Positions 1-10,420 of a stretch of 64,000 nt of DNA are shown here, piece after piece (the stretch's first letter is position 1; each line of letters begins with the position of its first letter). The stretch covers positions 12,526,001-12,590,000 of the forward strand of contig JAYKKI010000009.1 in NCBI GenBank assembly GCA_039881145.1, in the 5' to 3' direction. This DNA is from Druceiella hillmani. Taxonomy: Eukaryota > Arthropoda > Insecta > Lepidoptera > Hepialidae. The translations under genes and the position numbers were made by a program. Under the pieces are notes generated by a model. It was not told where the DNA came from, ran no database searches, and saw only the letters and a program-made list of their open reading frames with translations.

Positions 1-1079
1 AAAATTCAATAATATTAGGTAATAAACGATAGCTTGCATTATTAATCATATTTTTATAATTAAAAATTTAAATTTAAAATTATTATAAAATCGCCGAATT
101 TTTAATTTAAAAATCCACCACAAAAAAATTACCGAACAATCTGTTTTACCACGCCAGTGTGATAACTCCTAAGCCACTATGAAATACTCATTGCGTGATA
201 TATTACGGAGGTCAAATATAAATAAAAATAAAAAAAATAATGATATAAAATATTTAAATGCAAATTTTGATACGATTATTGGAAATATTTGAAAATAAAT
301 GCTTTGTCTTCGTTATTAATTTTTCTAAATAAAAATATTAACATATTTAGTACTCACTGTTCTACTGTACAGTGATCCTACAAATAAACAATTAAAATAA
401 TAATCAAACTTAAAAACTATTTAAACAATGCACAGTATAAAAACCTTGAACTTTCCACGCAGTTTGCTTGCATAGATATACACAACACCAACGTTGCACA
501 ATACGTCACCCTTATAGCTGCAGATATACTGCTATTACAGCATTTTGGTGACGAGACCTCACAAGATTTTAGTAGTTCTCATTCCTGAACTTTCTAAACC
601 CAATCTTTGCCGCCGCGTAAGACACCGACTCGCCCATTGCATGACATATATTATTTGAGACAGTCCTTCCATCGTAACCCAGATGAAATTCGTAATATAA
701 TAGAATCCGTATTTGATTTCGATTTGAATCCATTATCTTTTTTATAATTCACTTAATCCTTCGGCACTGACTGTTGTCAGCTGACTGCACTTTGACCTAT
801 TTATACTCTACAGTAAAACCATCTAGAAGTTTTGAGAGTATTTCTAGAAAACTCCCAAAGTTGTGGCTAAAAACTTACTAGCCAAAATAATAATTCATAT
901 TACATTTAAAATTATTTGACATAAAATTCATTTAAATCAAATGCCGAACGTTTAACGTTTGAGTGCTTTTTGAACTTAAACAGCTTAATATTGTTGTGCA
1001 AATTTATGTAATATTCCAAGTGCTATTTACTGAATGTCCAACGAAGAATTGATTTATATTCAAAGTATGTAATAATAAT
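1..1079. other. Gene-free AT-rich stretch
   Basis: I see no coding region or recognisable repeat. Base composition is strongly AT-biased with many stop codons in all frames. A mildly GC-richer patch around 500-660 has no protein similarity that I recognise. Confidence 0.5.
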
Positions 1080-1370
1080 CCCCCTAACAGGGGCTAGCAT
1101 CTACACTAAGCCATCTTTAAACGCGTACGTAACGTATGTTTCACAAACCGTTCCTTTGCCGCCCTACAGGATAGCGGGATACATCAGACGCGTTATTTAT
1201 CAGTGATACGGTGCTCGTTTGTCATGAGTTGGCGATTTATCATTTATGGCTTATGAGCAAAAATAATAAGCGTCCGTTCTGGGTCGATTCTGCCGCTATG
1301 TGCATGGAGCTTGCAGCCGACCGCCTTTTTCGGCCTGAGCGCTTTGTTAAATGTTTCGTGAGGATTATTA
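1080..1370. promoter_or_regulatory. GC-elevated island, candidate conserved noncoding element
   Basis: The stretch stands out from its AT-rich surroundings by near-balanced composition and many CpG dinucleotides. An 82-codon open frame crosses it (1211-1459, starting at a GTG), but it resembles no protein family I know and lacks an ATG at that start. In AT-rich insect genomes such islands far from genes are often enhancers. That is inference; nothing here proves function. Confidence 0.25.
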
Positions 1371-2012
1371 CATTTTCAAAAATGTATATTTATTTATTCA
1401 CCGTAGGGGTGAATGATGTGGCCGAATTGTCCTTGTATAGATTCCGGGCGGAAGTCTGAAATGGCTTTTCAATTTGGCGTGGTCAACATATTTCAAGAAG
1501 CGTATTTGAATATTGGCCAGGTAACGATCGTTAATTCTATCCGTATATTTCAAAACGCTAAGAAACAATAGGTTCTTTTTATACTAAAATAAACATTCAA
1601 CTCATTTCAATGAAATGCAATGTTTTATAAATAATACACTTTGATTATGTTTTTAGACTTCCCGTTTCGATTTAGGTAAATCGTGATATTTTTGAAGAGA
1701 GCAAATTAACATCATATGCTTGCTACGAAAGCTCATAAACTGACTTTGGTAACATTCCTTGTATAATATAATAAATACTTACCTTATTTCGTACGAGCTT
1801 CTATTTATGAGAGCGCGGATAACGGAAGTGATGAAGACTCGGGCCAGATCTGATACTATGATACCTTTACTTGGATGTAATAAAACATTTAACTGGACGC
1901 ATCATAGGGTATAAATATTGTTTTATTCCGATGTTTTTTACAATATTATTATTCATTTATAATTGAAGGTCCTTAAATTATAAATGAAGGTTACTACCTT
2001 AAATTTTGGTGC

Positions 2013-2045
2013 ATTATAAATTCCACATTATATAATACTCCTTAG

Positions 2046-2125
<80 letters not shown>

Positions 2126-2156
2126 AAGGAGTATTATATAATGTGGCATTTATAAT
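2013..2156. repeat. (TA)n tract flanked by 32-bp inverted repeats
   Basis: The arms 2013-2044 and 2125-2156 are reverse complements with one mismatch; 22 bp of them (CCACATTATATAATACTCCT and two further bases on the left) are perfect. The interior 2047-2121 is almost pure TA dinucleotide repeat. The whole can fold into one long cruciform. It may be a small MITE whose interior was replaced by microsatellite expansion. A second TA tract follows at 2152-2179. Confidence 0.85.
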
Positions 2157-2179
2157 ATATATATATATATATATATATA

Positions 2180-2934
2180 GAAATTTAATGATATTGTAAA
2201 AATTTAATGACACTATTTTTATGAGTAACTAGTCAGTTGTCCAGTCCTTTTTTGCTTGATATTTTTTTCGATATATTTCAGTATATTCGATAATATTTAT
2301 ATATTTTTTTAATTATAATTATTTATTGAATGGCCGGTTCTTCGTTAGATATACAAGGCATTCATTTCTATTTGGTTAGGAAATAAAATAAGTTAAATTA
2401 TTTATGTATATTTTGAGAATAATTGTATTGTTTTTAATTTTGTTTAAACACAATTTAGTTAGCGCCAGGAATTGTCGTTGATGTATGTTCACAAAGCAAA
2501 ACCATTGCAATGACATCTGCATATATCTTTCATATTTTTGACTCTCTGTGCTAAAACGGAAGATGGCGCTTATAACTTTTATATATATTTTGTTCTTTAA
2601 AATGTAATGTAAGACGTTTAGTTTATTTTAAATTTGAAGTAAGACCAGAATTAGGGTTTTTAAAAATGGTCTATAAACTTCGATGTATTTTGATGTCTTT
2701 TATTTATTTGTTGAACGATAAACACGTTAAACTAAATCTCAGAGAAACAAAGAACCTGGAAAAAGGAATTAATTTAATGAAAATCTATGAGATTTATATG
2801 GTAATTCCGAATGGTACATAAGAATATTGAGGTATCAAAAAACACAAGAAATTTTTATCGTGCCCTGCTTTTAAGTAAACAAAGAAAATAAAGATCGCCA
2901 CAGTGATTATGAAGTAAGAAAATTCAAAACATTA
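2180..2934. other. Gene-free AT-rich stretch
   Basis: No coding potential and no repeat identified. Confidence 0.5.
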
Positions 2935-3240
2935 ATTTGTTGTGCTGGTTCTGCTCCCTCTGACTCGACATCTCGCATCATCATCATTATATTATGCACG
3001 ATAAATAATGTTTTGGGGCCCTCGCGGAGATGTTCTTTCATTTAAGACAACAAAGGCCGCTTTTTTGATTAAACGAATCTCATATTTATGAAGGATATAT
3101 TCCTTAATTTTATTCCCCACCTTATTTACGGTTATGGGCCGAGGCGAAAATACGACGCTTCATAAAACGTGAAACAAGTACACGTACTTAGTTATATTAC
3201 GACAGTGGCTTGTGGCGCTGTGAAATTTTCATACGTTTTT
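2935..3240. promoter_or_regulatory. GC-elevated island with TCF/Sox-like motif
   Basis: GC-richer than its surroundings and without coding potential. It contains ACAACAAAGG (3047-3056), which fits HMG-box (TCF/Sox) sites, and several TTTATG or CATAAA words (caudal/Abd-B-like). Such motifs occur by chance, so the regulatory reading is inference from composition and motif clustering only. Confidence 0.25.
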
Positions 3241-4118
3241 ATGCAACGGTTATTTATAAGAATTCCAGAAAATTTTGGGAGGTAAAAATAAACTCAACAA
3301 CTCAATTAAATGCACGTACTTAATTTGTAAAAAGTATTGTTGATTACGCGGCCTGGGTTGTACAATTAATCTATTAATCTTGGTTTTTATGAAAGGGCTT
3401 ATGCGGAATCCAATTAGACTTAATACAATGTGTGTGTATCATAACGCTAAATAAAGTATGAATTTTGAATTTACAAGTTAGTATTAGTTTTATCCAAAAT
3501 CAAAACTTAAATTATATTAAGAATTTAATTTCGGAATTAGTCAAAATATATTTTATCAGTCATGTCATGTTTGAAAATTAAACGAGATTACTTTTTTCAA
3601 ATTTAATTTCCAGTGAAAATTATAATAAGATGATTGGGTTTAATGGTGGGAGTTTGATCATCTGGTTTATGTAAAATTGTAGAAAAAGTATTCGAAGATA
3701 TTTAATGTTCTGCAAGAAAATGTCAGAAAAAGTGTTCCTGTATCTCAAGTATTTTATGTTAATTTATTTCAATATAATATATTTTTAGACAGATCTTCTT
3801 TATTATATTGATAGATTAGTAATGTTTCTATGCAGCAAAAACAAAATGGTTTAAAGTAGAAATATAACACAATTCAAGTTCTAGATTGATTTACAAACAA
3901 TGAAGGAAAACACTATTACATTAAAATAATACATATTCTTATTCGAAAATGTAATATCTTTACATATCACAATATCATTGTTTATTTCTTTTTGCCTAAT
4001 CCGATTTATGTTAAAAGTCTATTTAAGAACTTTTATAATATGGAACTAAAATGTGTTAGTTTAGATATCATACCATTTATAAATGAACATGGGAATAATA
4101 AAAATTGGTGAAAAGTAA
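3241..4118. other. Gene-free AT-rich stretch
   Basis: No coding potential and no repeat identified. Confidence 0.5.
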
Positions 4119-4363
4119 TTTCACAATTAATTGAAACTACGTCTACTTTCTTTGTGTTCTTTACCATGATCTAGGTTTCTTTGTATTACAACATCTTCAG
4201 GTAGCCCACCTGAAGATGTTAGCAAAGAGAAGATGTTGTAATACAACGAAACCTAGGTCGTGGTAAAGAACATAAAGAAAGTAGAAATAATACTACATCA
4301 CGTAGTTTCATTTAATTGTGAATAATGCATTTCTACAAAATTAACGCCAAGTATATTCAATAT
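4119..4363. mobile_element. Palindromic hammerhead-type repeat element, copy 1
   Basis: The two halves, 4119-4210 and about 4205-4322, are reverse complements of each other. They start with TCACAATTAA and end with TTAATTGTGAA, followed by a constant 3' flank (4321-4363) shared with the other three copies at 8741, 16301 and 47057. Each half carries the hammerhead-like block (CTGAAGA, GAAAC, GTC). Here the right half has an insertion of about 20 bases between CTGAAGA and GAAAC, and the left half (minus strand) has broken stem I pairing, so neither ribozyme looks functional. No protein is encoded; it is a non-autonomous element. Confidence 0.75.
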
Positions 4364-5659
4364 AAGAAAAGTAATTTCTTTCCATAAATTTCAAAAGGTA
4401 ATAAATATTTTGCGTTTACTGACATTTCTAGATAAGCTCTCACTAAAATTTTTGAAATTTAAAAACTATTATAAATTCTCTTTATATAAGTAACAAAATA
4501 GTATTTAAAAAACCTAAATATATTGTTTTACCGATATAGAGATAATTTTTAAAAGGGATTTTGCAATATGAGCTAAGGAAAAAACAATATTGCGAGTATT
4601 CTATTTGTCTTTGGCTAATATTTTTTATAGTTAACTCAACGGAAATGTTTAATTCCGGGAATATAAAAGTTAGGCGCTGATTAACATAGGCTTTGTTCGA
4701 CATTAAAATACATGTTTGTCCCACGTAAAGCGTTAGCAACGTGGTTAGTGGAAATTTGAGAAGCAAAACATTCGATGGAAATTAAACTAACATTAAATAT
4801 CATAATGTTTGTGCCATAATTTGGTTCCCTCTTTATCTTTTTTCTGTTTTAGTTTCAGTGAAGGATTAGGAAATTTAAGCTGTTATCCGCGGCAAGTATC
4901 CGGAGACAAAATATCTATCCTAATTTACGTTTTAAAATTAGGTCTCGTCTTTGCCCCTTTTTATTATATTTTAGTCTTAGTACTTTTGGAGTTGACGACG
5001 AATTACAAAATTTATAGCTGTTGTCCGCAACTCCACCAACAAAAAACCAAATTTAATAAGATTTGGCGAATATGTCAATACAAAACATTTATTTTAGTTT
5101 GTATTTAAATTCGCTTCAAGAAATAAACCGAAATTTGTAATTTCTGAATTATTGTACAAGTCGATTTTTGACTTTACTAATTTGCATATTAAAAACCAAG
5201 TGGGTTCCTTTACAATAAGTCCAGAGAAAATAAAAAATGTTAACAATTACATAAACCATGCTTCATACTGATTTATTTCCGTATTAGTCAATGTCGGCGG
5301 CTGCAAGTAAAATTTAATGTATAAATTATTTATTACATTGAAATATTTATATTCGCATCTCGTCATTTATTAACATTATTACTAAATTTACTGCAGTAAA
5401 CTAATTTATAAATATCGGTACATATACTAACTATACATTAAGTTACTTTGGAGCTGTTTCGTTAATAGCTACACCACTTTCATTATATAATGTAAAACAC
5501 TGGTTGCTCACTAATATATATTATTCAGTATAATCGAATGATTCATATATTTGTGTGTATGTGTGTATTTCATTGAGCATACAACTAAATGAAAATTACA
5601 CAATTTCAATATACAGACAATTTCTAATAGGTTAACTCACTGTAGTAACGCAAACTAGC
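4364..5659. other. Gene-free AT-rich stretch
   Basis: Open frames at 4482-4766 (minus) and 4809-5108 (plus) exist but match nothing I recognise and have the composition of chance frames in AT-rich DNA. No repeat identified. Confidence 0.45.
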
Positions 5660-5960
5660 AACTTAAACCCGTTTCGCCAGGAAACAGGAGCTGTGTTTGG
5701 GGTGGGCGATAGACGTCCACCGCGGCTACATAAACCCCGTATCAAACGTTAATGTCCCGATTTAACTGCCGGGGGATGCAATGAAGCGTTGATTGCGAGC
5801 AAGTCTCTATCCATTACGACTCCGTCAAATAATATTTTTAATGATGCCATTATTCGAAAATTAAAAGTTTATTTTGATTGAATTATCGATATCGACGTGA
5901 TGGTCTACTACGTGGCGGGGTGCTTTCTTTTACGCATTTCATCCCTGCTCTTTATTACAT
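5660..5960. promoter_or_regulatory. GC-elevated island, candidate regulatory element
   Basis: The first 180 bases are clearly GC-richer and CpG-containing, and a second small island follows from about 5890. No reading frame of note. A regulatory role is inferred from composition alone. Confidence 0.25.
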
Positions 5961-6017
5961 CGCTAATGAGGCTGCCGATGTATAAATATATGTAGGTGGG
6001 CAGTTATTGTTTGAAAG

Positions 6018-6070
6018 GTATGTATTGTTGCTACGATTGGAAGCCATGTATTATTGCTACGATTCGCAAC
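6018..6070. repeat. Short tandem duplication, about 33-bp period
   Basis: Two near-identical units share the core ATGTATTRTTGCTACGATT, at about 6020 and 6048. It is too short to assign to an element. Confidence 0.6.
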
Positions 6071-8029
6071 ACGGATGGAAGTTGTAGGTACCCTTAGTTG
6101 AAATGACGGCGAGTGAAAACGTTTTCATTAACGAGATATTTTAAATGGATATATTGTTTTGCGAATCGTTGTATATTTAAATTAATACATTTAGATGCGC
6201 ATTGTCATTACGTTTGTTCTTTAAAAAATTCATATTTATTTTCCTAAATTTATAAATACTGTTAACTGTATTGGATATCGATTTGTTTTTTTTCAATTAG
6301 TCTTATAAAAAATTAATTAAGTATTTAAACACTAAAAAGTTATATAATGAGGAAGTTAAAATAGGAATATCTGTGTTAATTACGAAGTTTCGGTTTAAAA
6401 AATAAGGCAAGCTATCGGCGTATAATTAATTTATAAATGCATGATTTCTTTTATATTTTCATGACAAAAAGAATTCAAGTGTAGTTCTTAAGATTTCTAT
6501 CTTAGCATAATTGAAAAGCAGTAAAAAAGTGTTATTATCTTAATAAAAAACCTAGTTTTCAATTAAACATTTTACTTTTAAGCCCTATTCATGCTTCCGT
6601 AATAACTCGCGCAAAAAAAATCGTCCTGGACACAAAAACATAATATATCATAAATATTAAAGAGAACAATTAAACTACTATTATTCAATAAAGTGATACG
6701 AAATAATGGACTCCTTGTGGCTCCTCCGATATATCCATTACAAATTCAAAGCTAACATTAATCCAAAATACAAAAGCTGTTTTGGTGTTCTCCTCATATC
6801 GGTTCATCCAAATAGGAATAAAAAATAAGTTTACACATATATAATAAATTATCTCCTCTTTTGCAAAATTAAGATAAAAAAAGGAATGCGGCAAAAATAC
6901 TCGAGTAATTGACCCAAAAAGAAATATGGCAAATTGTAAGAAAATAACAAGATGAAAAAAAAATAAAATTAGTTCCAAGATTCTGAACAAATGCGAGTTT
7001 AGAACCCTTAACAAAAGTATAATATTTTCAAATTAGAAAATTAATTAAGTTTTCTAGATTGAACGACACATAGCTTTCGAACAAGAAAACTTAAAAAAAT
7101 ACGGATTTCCATCCAAGATGTTATCAGTCCTCAGAGCTATGGTCATATTAATTACAAATTTGAAGATTCTGTCAATATAATATTTAATCTATACAATAAT
7201 CATATCTACAAAAAGACTATGACATTTTAGACACTTCTTTCTTATGCGATCGAAAAAGTGAGATGTTTTTGCGGATCGGCTTCAAGCTATAGCTCGAAAA
7301 GTGATATTGAAATTTAGCTCTATTTTTTTGTATTGAACTTACATTGATTTCAATTTTACCCAGGTCATCTTGGGAGAATAACTCTGGGATCAACTTAGAA
7401 TTTGTTTCATTGTGATATCTCAAATGATTCCGAGTTATGTTTATGTTGATATTGAATCCCGTGAAACACGTCTACATATTGTTACTTTTTTGGCTGCGGT
7501 ACCTACATACACATGTTGTGTCGCCCAAAGAAGGTCATTGCATTCGGATTCGATGGAATCTAGAAATTATTGTGTGTAATTAACTATATAGCATATAGTA
7601 AATTAATTATATAATTCCGCGTGGTTTATTTATATTTGATCAGTAATATATGTCTTTAGACGATATCTACATTTTTGAATATATTCCATAGGGCACTATC
7701 TGTAGTGAAATAGCAAAATCCTTTATTAATTAAATTAATTATTAAAAAAATAATTGTAACATAAAAATAAGAAATGAAAAAGCATTTTATTACGTAATTT
7801 AAAATTAAGTCAAACTATAGTATTGGGAAAAAATAACCTCTAAAGTACAAATGGCATTCGCACTACGAGGGTTCAGTATAAATTTCGGCATTTCACACTA
7901 TTAAACTGTTTACAAAATTTTAATTTTTTAATCAAAAATATATTGCCTGCTATATATTTTCAGTCGCATATTTAAAAAAAAATATGTCAGATAACAACAT
8001 ATGAACGATTTTCTAATTTTTTCCTTTAT
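6071..8029. other. Gene-free AT-rich stretch
   Basis: Frames at 6685-7014 and 7217-7423 on the minus strand are lysine/phenylalanine-rich chance frames without recognisable domains. No repeat identified. Confidence 0.45.
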
Positions 8030-8240
8030 TTGGGCTGGGAGAGCTTGCTTCTTGCCAAATTTCATAATTCAAAGTCAACGGGAAGTACCCTGTAGGTTTT
8101 TATTTATTTGAGAGTGTCAAAATACGCGGCATAAAGACCGAAGCACTCAAGTACTTGATACGATTACCAGAGATAAAGACTCGTGACAGACAGACAGACA
8201 GATGGAGTGATGGTATCTTATTTTTTTCCTTTTGATACCT
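8030..8240 (+). repeat. Interspersed repeat with GACA run, degenerate
   Basis: The order of elements is AAGTACTTGATACGATTACC, then a short (GACA)n run (8188-8203), then GGAGTGATGGTATCTT and a poly-T/CCTTTTGA tail. This order resembles a widespread dispersed arthropod repeat that I recall only in outline. I cannot name the family or decide whether it is LINE- or transposon-derived. Confidence 0.4.
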
Positions 8241-8740
8241 TAAATTATCCTAAAATATAAATTTTTAAATATAATTAAGAACCTATTCGTGTAAAGGCCT
8301 TCTTTACTTCCTTACAGTGATCACGGTCTATTGGGGCGTTCAGTACTTTGTTCCGTTTCCGTTTTATATCTCATTTGCCCAGCATGGGTATGGTCTGCCT
8401 TGTCTTTTTTGTTTTGGTTTGGTTTGGTTTCTGGTTCTTGTTTATAGGCTTCGTACATCATAGCAACATGATTTGCCTCTTGCTATTTCTTATTATTTAT
8501 ATACGTCTATATTTTATTTCGATTTTTTTGAAATAACCTGTCTAAAGAAATTAAAAATTCCACGTGAACGAAGTTGTTTACACAGCTAGTTTCAAAGGAA
8601 ATTCGTTAACATTATTAACAAAATACGAATATGTACTTAATTCAATTATGAGTTTAATTCTGGTATCATTCTCGTTGATTATTGCTTTCTCGTTGATTAT
8701 TCTTTACTCATAAAATAGTGATAACAGAGAAAGATAAATA
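8241..8740. other. Gene-free stretch with a hydrophobic chance frame
   Basis: A 62-codon hydrophobic frame (8348-8536) starts at TTG and is driven by TTT/GTT-rich sequence. I do not regard it as a gene. Confidence 0.45.
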
Positions 8741-8935
8741 TTCACAATTAAATGAAACTACGTGATGTAGTATATATTTGATCTTTGCTAATAGCCCACC
8801 TGAAGATGTTGTAATACAACGAAACCTAGGTCGTGGTAAAGAACTTAAAGAAAGTAGAAATAATACTACATCACGTAGTTTCATTTAAATGTGAATAATG
8901 AATTTCTACAAAATTAACCCCAAATATATTCAAAA
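8741..8935 (+). mobile_element. Palindromic hammerhead-type repeat element, copy 2
   Basis: It begins TTCACAATTAAATGAAACTA and ends with the shared 3' flank (8896-8935). Its outer ends are reverse complements and contain the small hairpin ACTAC-atcac-GTAGT. The left half has lost its own ribozyme block by deletion, but the right half keeps a complete hammerhead-like core (8796-8836). No coding capacity. Confidence 0.8.
8796..8836 (+). ncRNA. Hammerhead-ribozyme-like motif (type I), intact core
   Basis: All invariant parts are present in order. Stem I is CCAC (8796-8799) with GTGG (8833-8836). The core CTGAAGA (8800-8806) fits CUGANGA. Stem II is GTTGT (8808-8812) with ACAAC (8816-8820), loop AAT. 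GAAAC is at 8821-8825. A very short stem III (A8824-T8831, C8825-G8830, C8826-G8829) follows, then the cleavage triplet GTC (8830-8832). Predicted self-cleavage is after C8832. One extra T at 8807 would bulge between the core and stem II. Hammerheads with minimal stem III are known from Penelope-like elements and satellite DNAs, where they usually act as dimers. Activity is inferred, not shown. Confidence 0.6.
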
Positions 8936-9049
8936 TCAAAAGAAAAATTAATAATGTGTTAGATTGTTGCATAATAATACGGCAATGTTCAGTTGATTAA
9001 TGATAAAATATTTATTACTTTTAACGTTGTTATACAGTTAAATCACTCA

Positions 9050-9860
9050 AAGAAAAGGTAACCATTATTCGCACCCTTTGCCATCGTTCTGGTAAATAAA
9101 TACCTTTTTGTTATAAAATTATTCCTTAAAATCATCGAAAAATTTGCCTAACCACTTTCACAATTGTTGTTGATTATCAAAACGTTTCCCTGTGATATGA
9201 GCTTGCAATCATCTAAAGAGGTGATAATCTGACGGGTATAGGTCTGGTAAATAAGGAGGGTGCATCAAAGAAATGCAGCCTAACTCGATAATTTTATTTC
9301 AAGTGGTCGACGTTATGTGAGGGTGGGTTTTATCATATAAGAGGTATTTCTTGTTTTTTCTTAATTTTTCTCAATTTCTTGTTTTTTTTTAATTTTGTTC
9401 GCAATTGTATCGAGTATACCAGAATATGACTTAATATTCATTGTTGTTCCATCTGATAGTAAATCCCATTATGTTATTCCTTTTGTGTTCCAAAAACATT
9501 CAACATAACTTTCTTGGAAATAATTTTTCATTCGACGGCTGGTACACCGTTTGACCCTTGCTAAACCATTGACGTTTGTTGCCGTGATTAACATACAGTA
9601 CCCACTTCTAGTCTTCAGTCAATAAATTCCGTAGCCATGTATGTCTATGGTGTGAAGTTATTAATTGTGCACAGGCAGCCACTCGGGCCACTTCTTATAA
9701 AAGAGTTAAAATCAATTTATTGCCTTGTGACAGGGCATAGAATTTTATTCATAGACTCACAAGTTTCGTGCAGTTTGCGCCATTGAATGTTCGTGCGGAT
9801 AGCGATCAATAAATGTACATATCAAAAGCTCGGACGCACTCCTATTTAAACTCTCCTGCA
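9050..9860 (-). mobile_element. Mariner transposase relic (D,D34D)
   Basis: Read on the minus strand, this shows successive pieces of a mariner transposase broken by stops and shifts. A region resembling LLTEDxKWVLYVN (about 9600) holds the first aspartate. A YDKTHPH segment (about 9335) holds the second aspartate. HPPYLPDLYPSDYHLF (about 9260) follows, with its aspartate 35 residues on, as expected for D,D34D. The C-terminal GKRFDNQ and WLGKFF segments lie near 9150-9190. The N-terminal DNA-binding part is poorly preserved and I could not find the terminal inverted repeats. It cannot code for an active enzyme. Confidence 0.8.
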
Positions 9861-10264
9861 TATAATATTCCAGAAATTTATCAATACTTTTGTATGAAAA
9901 GAAAAAAATATCAAATTATTATTTTACAAGCTAATATCAACATGGATTGAATGCCACCACGAAACATTTCGTTGCTCACTGATTGTTTAAAAAATACGTA
10001 AAATCAAAACTATCAACATTGTTTTTAATGAAATTGGAAATTTGTCTATCTTTAATACTTTATATATAGTTACAAAGGAAAAATTAAATTATATGAGAGA
10101 GTAAGAAATAAAGATATCGAATTAAACGTAACGCTAAAAAAAATATTATTATAAAAAAAACTATCTAAAAACTCATGAAAAATGGAAAAAGATATATGAT
10201 GACCGATACAAGAGACGTATTTGTGAATGTTATTTCTGTGGAAAATATCGTAAATAAATAGACG
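9861..10264. other. Gene-free AT-rich stretch
   Basis: Probably includes the unrecognised end of the mariner relic; otherwise featureless. Confidence 0.4.
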
Positions 10265-10420
10265 AAGAAAAATGAGTGGGGCGAAGGAGCCAATAAGTGA
10301 AAAGACCGACTCTGGTCTGCGCCTCGCTGCCGCCCACGCTCGACAATAAGCAAAGCCAATATTTCAAAGTCCGTAATATTTTATGTTTGACAAATGCTCC
10401 CTGAAATGACAAATGATCGG
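10265..10420. promoter_or_regulatory. GC-elevated island, candidate regulatory element
   Basis: A short GC-richer block with CpGs and the forkhead/Sox-like word GACAATAAGCAAAG. Small frames on both strands are overlapping chance frames. Function is inferred from composition only. Confidence 0.22.

Noticed and set aside
8348..8536. Hydrophobic 62-codon frame that looks like membrane helices
   Set aside because: Starts at TTG, and the hydrophobicity comes from TTT/GTT-rich sequence; no family or context.
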